A DNA stretch of 64,000 bases from Pseudaminobacter soli (ex Zhang et al. 2022). GTDB lineage: Bacteria > Pseudomonadota > Alphaproteobacteria > Rhizobiales > Rhizobiaceae. The notes beneath the pieces were generated by a model. That model was not told the DNA's origin and did no database searches. It saw only the letters and a list, made by a program, of their open reading frames with translations. Numbering within the stretch: position 1 is the first letter of the stretch; the number at the start of each line of letters is the position of its first letter. This document shows positions 27,278 through 35,383 of the stretch, piece after piece. A program made the translations under genes and the position numbers. The stretch spans positions 124,001 through 188,000 of the forward strand of contig NZ_JABVCF010000010.1 of NCBI RefSeq assembly GCF_014595955.1, read 5' to 3'.

Positions 27278-27474
27278 TTGCTGCTCCGCTTCTCATCTTA
27301 CGGCCAGGATTATGCCCGCTTGCCCGGGGGTTTGGTGGCAGCCGGTTACCACGCCGGCGGCAACAGGAGCTTTGGCGGAAAGTTCCGTTGCACAGCTTCG
27401 TCAACAGGCAGACACTAAGCCGATGCCTCACTCTTTGAGGCCAATAATCAGAAGAAAGAACAGGAGGAGATCCC

Positions 27475-27781
27475 GTGTGCAAGGTCTTCGCAGGCCACGA
27501 CGCGGAAGGCTACCGCTCCATCAACCGGTCCATTTCGCATTGCCGGGCACTCGACCAGCATCCAACTCGAGGCTGCATTCTGGGAACTGCTGGACGAGAT
27601 TGCCGGGAGCCAAGGAATGAGCACGCCCAAATTCATCTCCAAGCTGCATGACGAAGCTCTCGAGATGAACGGTGAGATCCACAATTTCGCGTCGATGCTA
27701 CGCACGAGGTGCGTGCTTCACCTGCGCAACTCGCACCCTTCGCAAGCCCGGGCCGGGCTCGCCCGGCGCCAAGCCGCGTGA
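27475..27781 (+). pseudogene. ribbon-helix-helix domain gene broken by a one-base frameshift
   Basis: A GTG start at 27475 sits 6 bp after AGGAGGA and opens a frame reading MCKVFAGHDAEGYRSINRSI. At the TTT run 27533-27535 the frame breaks: shifting by one base restores RIAGHSTSIQLEAAFWELLD, then EIAGSQGMSTPKFISKLHDE and HNFASMLRTRC, ending at the stop 27779-27781. Length is 307 bp, one base more than a 102-codon gene. The whole text matches the rhizobial RHH_4-type family of small DNA-binding proteins. Either a real pseudogene, a programmed slip (unlikely) or a sequencing error in a T run. The RBS and codons are otherwise intact, suggesting a recent event. Confidence 0.8.
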
Positions 27782-27899
27782 ACTCGTACGGAACGACTTA
27801 CTAGGATAGGGTCTTGCCCGAGTCGCATTGGCGGGAGTGATTACGCGGGTTGGGAGCAGCCCGGCAGAAAGGTGCCAGGCTGCCTCAGGTCTCGCAATG

Positions 27900-28136
27900 T
27901 CAGCGCTGCTGCTTGCCGCCGCCCTTGTCGCCACCACGGCTCTCCCCGCCGTGCACTTCCATATAGGTGCGGGTATGGTGGTGTATGTTGCCCTGGCTAT
28001 CGCGATACTCGCGTTCCTTCAGGGACTGATCCTGCTCGCTTTGGCTCTGCTGGCCTTTGCCCTGCTGTCCTTTTTCATGCACGCCGCCCTGCTGACGGCT
28101 GCCCTGTCGGCCCTGGCCTTTGCGTTGCTCAGGCAT
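27900..28136 (-). CDS. small hydrophilic Gln/Gly-rich hypothetical protein
   Basis: A 78-residue protein with no membrane segment or signal. It starts MPEQRKGQGRQGSRQQGG, continues in Gln/Gly/Lys repeats, has one more ordered patch (LKEREYRDSQGNIHHHTRTY) and ends GGGKQQR. The start at 28136 is set by AGGAG 7 bp upstream; an in-frame upstream ATG at 28208 lacks one. Such intrinsically disordered, stress-associated small proteins are frequent in rhizobia (from memory), but no function can be assigned. It lies divergent from the RTX-repeat gene. Confidence 0.62.
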   Translation of the reverse strand: MPEQRKGQGRQGSRQQGGVHEKGQQGKGQQSQSEQDQSLKEREYRDSQGNIHHHTRTYMEVHGGESRGGDKGGGKQQR

Positions 28137-28430
28137 TGGGTTTCTCCTTTGATATTGCTGCTCGGAGGATTCACGCCGCGTCGGTACTGGCGGGGACCGA
28201 GGCATCACTGCCTTGGCATGACCGCCGCCCTGCGCGCGCTGCTTTCACGCGCCCGGCAGCGGAGTTCCAACCCGAGCGGATGGAGGAGGTTCCAACGGAT
28301 TCCGATATTCGCAATGGCTCGAGCCGCGGCGGCGAGGCTACGCCAGTGCACGCTTGATGAACCTACCATTCATCATCGGTTCACCGGGCCAGACCTATGC
28401 AAGGGGAGCATCAACTGAGGAATCGCGTCC
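28137..28430. other. 294-bp divergent intergenic region
   Basis: Spacer between the Gln/Gly-rich gene (minus) and the RTX-repeat gene (plus). It should hold both promoters. I see no convincing gene or RNA here. Confidence 0.4.
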
Positions 28431-29432
28431 ATGGCATTGATCAAGGGTACCAACTCCAACAACACGCTCGGCGGCACCACTTCTGCCGACGAGATCTACG
28501 CCTATGGCGGCAATGACAAGGTCTACGGCTATGGCGGCAACGACTGGATCGACGGTGGGGCCGGCAATGACATCCTCTATGGCGGCGCCGGCAACGACGA
28601 CCTGATCGGAGGGACCGGCATCAACACGCTCTACGGAGGAGCGGGCGCCGATTGGTTCCGCATGAGCGCCCGTTCGAGCGCTCTCAGCGACGACTACATC
28701 GCCGACTTTACGCTGGATTCCGACAAGATCGATCTGCGCGCGTGGGGCGTTTCCGACTTCAGCCAGGTCAAAGCGCTGCTCGGCAACACCGCTGACGGAG
28801 GCTCGCTGCTCAACGCGTACTACGGCGGGTACAACCACTATATCGAGATCGCCAACGTCACCAAGGGCAAGTTCATTTCCAGCGACTTCGTATTCGACAC
28901 TTCCGCGAAAGCCCTTTCCATCAGCGGAACCGGCAGCGGCGATGTGCTGTTTGGTGGTCGAGGCGACGACCTGATTCACGGCAATGGCGGCAACGACAAG
29001 CTTCTCGGCGGTATCGGCGACGACGACATCTTCGGCGGTGCCGGCAACGACCAGATCTGGGGCGGCCAGGGAAGCGACTACATGTCAGGCGGGTCGGGGA
29101 ACGACATCTTCCGTTTCGCCGCCATCTCGGAAATGACGAGTTCCACCGGTCGCGACATCATCAAGGACTTTCAGGTCAATGATAGCTATGGCTATGACGA
29201 CCGCATCGATTTTTCGCAGATCGATGCGGATGCCACCCGCGCCGGCAATCAGGCTTTCGACTTCATCGGGGGGAAGAAATTCATATCCAACAGCCCTGGG
29301 GAGCTTCGCTACTACTACAACTCCGCAGGGAATACTGTCGTAGCGGGCAACGTCGACAACGACGCCACGCCCGAGTTCGAGATCGTGCTCATCGGAAAGC
29401 ACAATCTCGATGTGAGCGACTTCATCGTCTGA
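28431..29432 (+). CDS. RTX-type calcium-binding repeat protein
   Basis: A 333-residue protein built from two blocks of GGxGxDxhx nonapeptides: one at about residues 24-75 (YGGNDKVYGYGGNDWIDGG) and a second at about 170-225 (GGRGDDLIHGNGGNDKLLGG). Each is followed by a beta-rich domain of the type found after RTX blocks (DYIADFTLDSDKIDLRAWG; RDIIKDFQVNDSYGYDDRID). No N-terminal signal peptide and no protease or lipase domain is present, consistent with type I secretion through a C-terminal signal. No type I secretion genes are adjacent. Folding should depend on extracellular calcium. Role unknown; adhesion or matrix function is an inference. Confidence 0.88.
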   Translation: MALIKGTNSNNTLGGTTSADEIYAYGGNDKVYGYGGNDWIDGGAGNDILYGGAGNDDLIGGTGINTLYGGAGADWFRMSARSSALSDDYIADFTLDSDKIDLRAWGVSDFSQVKALLGNTADGGSLLNAYYGGYNHYIEIANVTKGKFISSDFVFDTSAKALSISGTGSGDVLFGGRGDDLIHGNGGNDKLLGGIGDDDIFGGAGNDQIWGGQGSDYMSGGSGNDIFRFAAISEMTSSTGRDIIKDFQVNDSYGYDDRIDFSQIDADATRAGNQAFDFIGGKKFISNSPGELRYYYNSAGNTVVAGNVDNDATPEFEIVLIGKHNLDVSDFIV

Positions 29433-29495
29433 TGATCGCCTAGTCCAAGGCGGGCTCTCGCGACAGGATTCGGAGATGCCCGCCGGCCAACTTCG

Positions 29496-30275
29496 CTAAC
29501 CTGCCTTCGGGTCGGGGTTCTCCGTATGACCGTCGACGGCGATGATCTGCCCGGACACGCGGGCCGCCGCGGGGGACGAAAGGAAGACCGCCATATTAGC
29601 GATGTCGCGCGCCGTGACGAAGGTCCTCATCGACGTGCCCCCTTCATAGGCGGAGCGCACCGCCTCCGGGCTCATGCCCTTCGCGGCCGCCTCGCGAGCA
29701 ATCACGCCGTCGATGCGCGGGCCTTCCACGCAGCCAGGTGCAACCACGTTGGCGCGAACGCCGTAAGGCCCCGCCTCCATGGCGACGGTCTTCATCAGCC
29801 CGTTGATCGCCCATTTTGCGGCGGCATAAGGGGCGCGCAGCGGAAAGCCGTACAGGCCGGCGGTGGAACTGGTGAAGACGATGGAGCCCCGTCCGGCAGC
29901 CTTCATCATCGGCAGCGCGCCCTTTGAGGCCAGGAACGCGCCCTCGACATTCACCGCCAGACAGGCTCGGAAGCCGTCGACGGGCTGGTCTTCCAGAAGC
30001 GCCGTAGGCCCCGGCGTCCCGGCGTTGGCGCAGAGTGCATCGAGGCCCTGCCAGGCTTCGCCGATCCGGCGAAACAGGTCGGACATCCCGTCGGGGTCGC
30101 TGACATCCACGCGATCGCGCCGCCATTCGGAGGGGCAACCGTCCAGGCTGTCGCCATTGACATCCACCACCCAGACGCGCGCGCCACTCTCGGCGAACGC
30201 CTCGGCCATAGTCTTGCCGATACCGGAGCCGCCGGCCGTGATCAGCACGCGCTGCCCTTCAAGAATTCCAGTCAT
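29496..30275 (-). CDS. short-chain dehydrogenase/reductase
   Basis: A 259-residue classical SDR. The coenzyme site is ITAGGSGIGKTMAEAFAESG (residues 12-31), followed by VVDVNGDSL (acidic end of beta2, suggesting NAD preference), CANAGTPGP, the catalytic Ser in VFTSSTAG, and YAAAKWA with catalytic Tyr and Lys. It ends with IIAVDGHTENP. It is the last gene of the ABC/FAD-oxidoreductase operon, 73 bp behind it, so it probably acts on a product of the imported compound. Substrate unknown. Confidence 0.9.
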   Translation of the reverse strand: MTGILEGQRVLITAGGSGIGKTMAEAFAESGARVWVVDVNGDSLDGCPSEWRRDRVDVSDPDGMSDLFRRIGEAWQGLDALCANAGTPGPTALLEDQPVDGFRACLAVNVEGAFLASKGALPMMKAAGRGSIVFTSSTAGLYGFPLRAPYAAAKWAINGLMKTVAMEAGPYGVRANVVAPGCVEGPRIDGVIAREAAAKGMSPEAVRSAYEGGTSMRTFVTARDIANMAVFLSSPAAARVSGQIIAVDGHTENPDPKAG

Positions 30276-30348
30276 TTGCCCTCCTCCTCAGCCCTCATGC
30301 TCGCGAAGGCCGCAGCCGTCACGTCGATCAATTGCAGACGGTCGCCGA

Positions 30349-31716
30349 TCAGTGGATGCGGACGCCCTGCCGGACCAGTTCCGCCTGTACGGCCGCCATG
30401 TCGACTTCGGCCACCTCCCGGCCGGTCTTCACGGCAAGGGCTGCGGCGACGCCCGCGCCCTGCCCGGCCACCGCGCAGCAGGCCATGTTGCGGGTCGCGG
30501 CATGGGCCACCCTGTCGCCGCCGATCGCGCGGCCGGTGACCAGAAGGCCTTTGACGCCCTTCGGCAGCATCGAGCGGTAGGGCACGTGCATGTAGCGCCC
30601 AGTCGTAGGGATGATGAGGATGCCGTAGCCGTCGATGAATTCGGGATAGATTCCGATCGTGTCCTCGAAGCGGCCTTGCTGGCGCACGTCCTGCTCGGTC
30701 ATGTTGTAGACGGCGTCGATCTTGCGGGTGTCGCGGATGCCGATGGTCATGCCGAAGTTGCGCAGCCGCACGCCCTTGCAGCCCGGCATGAAACGCCTCA
30801 GCGCCTCGATGGCGAGCATCGCCTGCTTGCGCCCTTCGATCTCGCCCTTGGTCATGCTGTCCGGATCGGTCCCGTCGATGCCGGCGAGATGCACGAGATT
30901 CATGTAGGTCAACTCGCCGGTGTCGTGGACCGCGCCCCAGGTCCCGGCGATGGTGTTGAGGTTCTTCGGGATGATCCCCTCCTCGATCGCCTTGGCGAAC
31001 GGCTTCTTGAGGAAGGGCGAGAACATGTCGTCCTCCTTCCCGTCCGTTTCCACCGTCCACTCGCCCGTAGACCAGTCCTTGTAGGTCTGCGGGTCGGCCT
31101 TTACCTCGGCCATGAATTCGGACTTGTTCACCCCGGCGAGGTTGAACATCACGCTTGCCGCCTGGATATGTTCGATCGGCGTCTTGTGGACAGGCGCCCC
31201 GGCGCGGGTTGCGACGTCGGCATCGCCGGTGGCGTCGATCACGACCTTGGCGAGGATCGCCTCCCGCCCGGCCTTCGATTCCACGACGATGCCGGCGCAG
31301 CGATCGCCCTCCATGACCGGTGAGACGAAGGTCCGGTGCAGCATCGGATGGATGCCTGCCTCCTCGACCAGCGCATCCGCAACCAGCTTGAAGCCTTCGC
31401 TGTCAAGCTCGTAGCTCAGCGACTGGCTTTCCGGCACGGCCGCGCCCATGGCCTTGGCGCGCTCCTCGAACTCGCGGCCGATGCCGTTCGCCTCGACCGT
31501 CTGCTCATGCCGGTACCAGGCAAGCCCCTCGACACCGACGACGGTGATGTTCCCTCCGAAGCAGCCGAAGCGCTCCACCAACGTGACCTCGACCCCGGCC
31601 CGTGCGGCGGCAAGGGCAGCGGCAAGGCCTCCCGGGCCGGAACCCACCACAAGAACGTCCGTGCGCCCGATGACCTCGATGCGACGCGCAGGCTCGGTGA
31701 TGAAATCAGTGCTCAT
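30349..31716 (-). CDS. FAD-dependent oxidoreductase (FAD_oxidored type)
   Basis: A 455-residue flavoprotein. The N-terminal FAD site VLVVGSGPGGLAAALAAARA (residues 21-40) is followed by VTLVERFGCFGGNIT, a typical Cys-Gly-Gly flavin loop; VVIDATGDADVATRAGAP lies around residues 208-225, and VTGRAIGGDRVAHAATR near the C-terminus contacts the cofactor. This group includes CoB-CoM-reductase-like and sugar-acid or hydroxy-acid oxidising enzymes. The gene lies in the operon of a peptide-type ABC importer and is followed by an SDR, so the imported ligand is probably its substrate source. Confidence 0.85.
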   Translation of the reverse strand: MSTDFITEPARRIEVIGRTDVLVVGSGPGGLAAALAAARAGVEVTLVERFGCFGGNITVVGVEGLAWYRHEQTVEANGIGREFEERAKAMGAAVPESQSLSYELDSEGFKLVADALVEEAGIHPMLHRTFVSPVMEGDRCAGIVVESKAGREAILAKVVIDATGDADVATRAGAPVHKTPIEHIQAASVMFNLAGVNKSEFMAEVKADPQTYKDWSTGEWTVETDGKEDDMFSPFLKKPFAKAIEEGIIPKNLNTIAGTWGAVHDTGELTYMNLVHLAGIDGTDPDSMTKGEIEGRKQAMLAIEALRRFMPGCKGVRLRNFGMTIGIRDTRKIDAVYNMTEQDVRQQGRFEDTIGIYPEFIDGYGILIIPTTGRYMHVPYRSMLPKGVKGLLVTGRAIGGDRVAHAATRNMACCAVAGQGAGVAAALAVKTGREVAEVDMAAVQAELVRQGVRIH

Positions 31717-31738
31717 TCAGGAACTCACAATGAAGGAA

Positions 31739-31759
31739 GCCGGCCGTCGCGAGGCCGGC
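31739..31759 (-). other. intercistronic stem-loop
   Basis: A perfect 7-bp inverted repeat GCCGGCC / GGCCGGC with a 7-base loop lies between the ABC ATPase stop and the FAD oxidoreductase start. On the minus strand it is followed only by TTCCTTCATT, not a true T-run, so it is more likely an mRNA-stability or attenuation element than a full terminator. Confidence 0.5.
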
Positions 31760-31796
31760 GTGATGGTATGCCAAACGGCGCCCTGACCCTGAAAGG

Positions 31797-33413
31797 TCAG
31801 GCCTGGCCAGATCGTGAGGCCAGGAGGCGGGTCAGCCAGTCGGGATCCATCTCGGGCACCGACGACAGAAGCAGGTCGGTGTAGGGCTCGTTGGGCGGCC
31901 GGAACATCTCGGACTTGGGCCCCTTCTCGACGACCAGGCCCGACTGCATCACCACCACTTCGTCGGCGATCGCTTTCACGGTGGCGAGGTCGTGGGTGAT
32001 GAACATGTAGGCGAGGTCGAGTTCCGACTGCAGCCGGTCAAGAAGCTTCAGGATGCCTTCCTGAACGATCTGGTCGAGGGCGCTGGTGACCTCGTCGCAG
32101 ATGATCAGCTTCGGCTCTGCCGCAAGCGCGCGGGCAATGCCTATCCGCTGCTTCTGTCCGCCGGAGAGTTCCCCAGGCAGACGATCGATGAAGCGGTCCG
32201 GCTCCAGCTCGATCATCGCGAGCAGTTCGCGCACGCGCTCTTCCAGCGCGCGGCCTTTCAGCCCCAGATACATCTGGGCGGGCCGGCCGATCAATTCACG
32301 CAGGCGCAGTTTTGGGTTCAGCGCCGTATCCGCCATCTGGTAGATCATCTGGCACTGGCGAAGCTGCTCGCGCGAGCGGGCCTTGAAGGAGGGCGGCAGG
32401 GGCTTGTTCTCAAAGAGCACCTCTCCCTCGCGGGGCGGCAGCAGCCCGGTGATCACCCGCGCGGTCGTCGACTTGCCCGAGCCACTTTCGCCGACCACGG
32501 CCACCGTGCGGCGCGCGTGGATGTCGAAGCTGACGTTCTTCAGCACGTCGACCGTCCCGTATCCGGCGGTGATGTTGCGGACCGAAACGACCGGCGTCCC
32601 GGTCGCCTGAGACTGCTCCGGGCGCGCGAAGCTGCGCACGGCCCAGAGGCTTCTCGTATAGTCTTCGCGCGGGGCAGCAAGCATCGACCTGGTGTCGGCT
32701 TCCTCGACTTCCACACCGCGCAGCAGCACCTTGATGCGATCGGCCATCTGGGCGACCACCGCGAGATCGTGGGTGATGTAGATCGCCGCCGTGCCGAACT
32801 GGCGGACGATGTCGCGGATGGCGGCCAGCACCTCGATCTGGGTGGTGACGTCGAGCGCGGTGGTCGGCTCGTCGAAGATGATGAGATCGGGGCGGCACGC
32901 CATCGCCATCGCCGTCATGGCCCGCTGCAGTTGCCCGCCGGAGACCTGATGAGGATAGCGGAAGCCGATCTCGTCGGGATTTGGCAGCCGCATGCGCCGG
33001 TAAAGCTCCACCGCATCCGCCGCGGCCTTGTCTCGCGCCATCACGCCGTGGACGACCGGCCCCTCACAGTACTGGTCGATCAGTTTGTGGGCCGGATTGA
33101 AACTGGCGGCCGCAGACTGCGCCACATAGGCGATGCGCTTGCCGCGAAGCGCGCGCCGTTCGCCTTCGGATGCCTTGCGCAGGTCGATCCCGTCGAAATC
33201 GATCGTGCCGCCGGAGATCCGGCAGCCATCGCGTGCAAACCCCATGGCGGCGAGGCCGAGCGTCGATTTGCCGGCGCCGGATTCGCCGATCAGACCGAGG
33301 ACTTCGCCCTTGTGCAGGGTCAGGTCCACGCCCTTGACGATCTCGGACCAGGTGTCGCCCGAGCGCCCTTCGATGCGCAGGTCGCGGATGGTGAGAAGGA
33401 CCTCTCCCCTCAT
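31797..33413 (-). CDS. ABC transporter ATP-binding protein with two fused NBDs (DppD-DppF type)
   Basis: A 538-residue fusion of two nucleotide-binding domains. NBD1 (about 1-260) has Walker A GESGAGKST, signature VSGGQLQRA and Walker B DLIIFDEPTTALD. NBD2 (about 275-535) has GESGSGKSTT, LSGGQKQRIG and KLIICDEVTSALD. Q-loops and His switches (ITHDLA) are present in both, so both appear active. Each has the oligopeptide-type C-terminal extension in shortened form. It energises uptake through the two permeases encoded just upstream (4-bp gap). Fusion replaces the usual separate DppD and DppF genes. Confidence 0.93.
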   Translation of the reverse strand: MRGEVLLTIRDLRIEGRSGDTWSEIVKGVDLTLHKGEVLGLIGESGAGKSTLGLAAMGFARDGCRISGGTIDFDGIDLRKASEGERRALRGKRIAYVAQSAAASFNPAHKLIDQYCEGPVVHGVMARDKAAADAVELYRRMRLPNPDEIGFRYPHQVSGGQLQRAMTAMAMACRPDLIIFDEPTTALDVTTQIEVLAAIRDIVRQFGTAAIYITHDLAVVAQMADRIKVLLRGVEVEEADTRSMLAAPREDYTRSLWAVRSFARPEQSQATGTPVVSVRNITAGYGTVDVLKNVSFDIHARRTVAVVGESGSGKSTTARVITGLLPPREGEVLFENKPLPPSFKARSREQLRQCQMIYQMADTALNPKLRLRELIGRPAQMYLGLKGRALEERVRELLAMIELEPDRFIDRLPGELSGGQKQRIGIARALAAEPKLIICDEVTSALDQIVQEGILKLLDRLQSELDLAYMFITHDLATVKAIADEVVVMQSGLVVEKGPKSEMFRPPNEPYTDLLLSSVPEMDPDWLTRLLASRSGQA

Positions 33414-33417
33414 CGCA

Positions 33418-34332
33418 CTACTCCTTGAGCCCCGAGGCGCGGTGCAGTTGCCAATCCACCACGAAGTTGACCGCCACGGTGAGTAGCGCGATGGCGCCCG
33501 CCGGCAAGAGCGGCGTGACGTCGCCGAAGGTGATCAGCGTCGCATTCTCGCGCACCATGCTGCCCCAGTCGGCGGTCGGCGGCTTGATGCCGAGGCCGAG
33601 GAACGAGAGTGCCGAGATGGCAAGAAACACGAAGCAGAAGCGCAGGCCGAACTCCGCCACCAGCGGCGCCATCGCGTTGGGCAGGATCTCGCGGCGGATC
33701 AGCCGCCACATCCCCTCCCCGCGCAAGCGCGCGGCCTCGATATAGTCCATCACCACGATGCCCTGGGCCACCGACCGCGCGAGCCGATAGACGCGCGTCG
33801 CATCCACCGCAGCTATCACCAGGATCAGGGTTGTGATCGAAGTGCCGAAGATCGTCAGCAGAAGCAGCGAGAAGATCAGCGCCGGAATGGCCATCAGCGC
33901 GTCGACGAAACGCGACAGCGCCTGGTCGGCCCAGCCGCCCAACACCGCGGCCCAGATACCAAGGATCGAGCCGACGACGAAGGCGAGCGCCGTGGTGGCG
34001 AAGGCGATGCCGACGGTATTGCGCGCCCCATAGATCAGGCGGGTCAGCATGTCGCGGCCGAGATTGTCGGTGCCGAGCAGGTAGGGCGCCGCCCAGGGCA
34101 GATATTGCCCACCGACCACCTCGCGTTCGGCGAACGGCGCAAGAACCGGCGCGAACAGGGCCACCACGACATAGATGAGAATGACCGCCATGCCGAAGGC
34201 GGCGGTCAACGGCATGTCCCGGAACACCAGGGTGTGCCGCTTGGGTGCAAGGCGCCATGCAGCGGCGCGGAACACCCAGCCAAGAGCCAAGGCGAAGGCG
34301 ACAGCGGCGATGACGACGAGAAGGACCTTCAT
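33418..34332 (-). CDS. ABC transporter permease (DppC-like)
   Basis: A 304-residue inner-membrane protein with about six hydrophobic segments. The cytoplasmic EAA loop reads EAARLRGEGMWRLIRREILPN around residues 198-218. The N-terminal region PYLLGTDNLGRDMLTRLIYG is the OppC/DppC signature. It pairs with the DppB-like permease (4-bp gap to that gene's stop) and with the fused ATPase downstream. Translation is likely coupled along the operon. Substrate class: peptides, opines, nickel chelates or similar; not decidable from the permease. Confidence 0.93.
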   Translation of the reverse strand: MKVLLVVIAAVAFALALGWVFRAAAWRLAPKRHTLVFRDMPLTAAFGMAVILIYVVVALFAPVLAPFAEREVVGGQYLPWAAPYLLGTDNLGRDMLTRLIYGARNTVGIAFATTALAFVVGSILGIWAAVLGGWADQALSRFVDALMAIPALIFSLLLLTIFGTSITTLILVIAAVDATRVYRLARSVAQGIVVMDYIEAARLRGEGMWRLIRREILPNAMAPLVAEFGLRFCFVFLAISALSFLGLGIKPPTADWGSMVRENATLITFGDVTPLLPAGAIALLTVAVNFVVDWQLHRASGLKE

Positions 34333-34336
34333 CGTC

Positions 34337-35290
34337 TCACCTCTGGTGCATCAGTCGGGGGTTGGTCACGGTCGAAAGCACGTCCGCGATCAGGTTCAAA
34401 AGGACGTAGGCGGAAGCGAAGATCAGAGCGACCGCCTGCACCACCGCTATGTCGCGGTTGGTGACGGCATCGACCATGAGTTGGCCGAGGCCCGGATAGA
34501 CGAACACCACCTCGACCACGACCACGCCGGTGATGAGATAGGCGAGGTTCAGCGCGACCACGTTGATGATGGGCGCGAGGGCGTTCGGCACGGCATGGCG
34601 CAGGATCACCCGCAGGGGCGACATCCCCTTGAGGCGCGCCATCTCGATATAGGGTGAGGCGAGGAGATTGATGATTGCGGCCCGCGTCATGCGCATCATG
34701 TGTGCGGTGACCACGAGCGTCAGCGTCAAGGCCGGCAGGAACGACATATAGAGTCGAGCGCCAAAGGTCGTGCCCGGCGTGATCCGCACCATCGAGGGAA
34801 ACAGCCCCGACTGCGCCAGCCAGAGGACAAGGATGTAGGCGACGAAGAATTCGGGAAACGAGATCGAGGTCAGAGCGAGCGAGTTGGCGGCGCGATCGAA
34901 CCAGGAATTGCGCCAGAGCGCAGCGAGAACGCCGAGGATGAGAGCAAGCGGCACGGCCAGAGCGGCGGCATAGAGCGCAAGGAAAAGCGTGTTGCCCAGA
35001 CGGGCCGAGACGAGATCGGCGATCGGCCGCTTGTTGGCCATGGAGACGCCGAAGTCGCCATGCAGCGCGGCCGTCAGCCAGTTCCAGTAGCGCAGAGGGG
35101 CGGGAGCGTTGAGCCCCAATTGTTCGCGCAGCGCCGCCAAGGTCTCGGGCGTCGCCGATTGCCCCAGGAGTTGGCGCGCCAGATCGCCCGGCAGGAGCTC
35201 GGTCGCTCCAAATATGACGACCGAAATCACGAATAGCGTCAGGCAGCCAAACAGCAGCCTGCGCCCGATCATGCGCCAGACATCACTCAT
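34337..35290 (-). CDS. ABC transporter permease (DppB-like)
   Basis: A 317-residue permease with the N-terminal OppB/DppB pattern (FGATELLPGDLARQLLG, then EQLGLNAPAPLRYWNWL) and about six transmembrane segments. The EAA loop is EMARLKGMSPLRVILRHAVP near residues 210-229. The start at 35290 (MSDVWRMIGRR) is preferred over an in-frame ATG at 35329 because a GGGGGA ribosome-binding stretch precedes it and the family begins with this basic segment. Gene order on the minus strand is binding protein, DppB, DppC, fused ATPase, FAD oxidoreductase, SDR. Confidence 0.92.
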   Translation of the reverse strand: MSDVWRMIGRRLLFGCLTLFVISVVIFGATELLPGDLARQLLGQSATPETLAALREQLGLNAPAPLRYWNWLTAALHGDFGVSMANKRPIADLVSARLGNTLFLALYAAALAVPLALILGVLAALWRNSWFDRAANSLALTSISFPEFFVAYILVLWLAQSGLFPSMVRITPGTTFGARLYMSFLPALTLTLVVTAHMMRMTRAAIINLLASPYIEMARLKGMSPLRVILRHAVPNALAPIINVVALNLAYLITGVVVVEVVFVYPGLGQLMVDAVTNRDIAVVQAVALIFASAYVLLNLIADVLSTVTNPRLMHQR

Positions 35291-35340
35291 CTGTCCCCCG
35301 TTGCCGACGGTCTTAAGGCCGCCGTTCAAAGTGCAGAAGA

Positions 35341-35364
35341 GCTCCGGCGCCGTGGCGCCGGAGC
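35341..35364 (-). other. strong intercistronic stem-loop between binding protein and permease
   Basis: A perfect 10-bp inverted repeat GCTCCGGCGC / GCGCCGGAGC with loop CGTG, in the gap after the binding-protein gene. There is no T-run on the minus strand. Such hairpins commonly protect the upstream mRNA so that the binding protein is made in excess over the permeases (established for maltose- and peptide-type operons). Confidence 0.65.
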
Positions 35365-35383
35365 CGAACCGAGTCAGCAGGTC

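Noticed and set aside
28497-29085. Short-period DNA repeats that could suggest a CRISPR array
   Set aside because: They are the codon-level repeats of the RTX nonapeptides in an intact reading frame; repeat length and divergence do not fit CRISPR. No CRISPR array or cas gene was seen in the window.
31992-33428. A 478-codon plus-strand frame opposite the fused ABC ATPase
   Set aside because: Antisense shadow: Arg/His/Asp-rich composition, no RBS, and the minus-strand frame contains every ABC motif.
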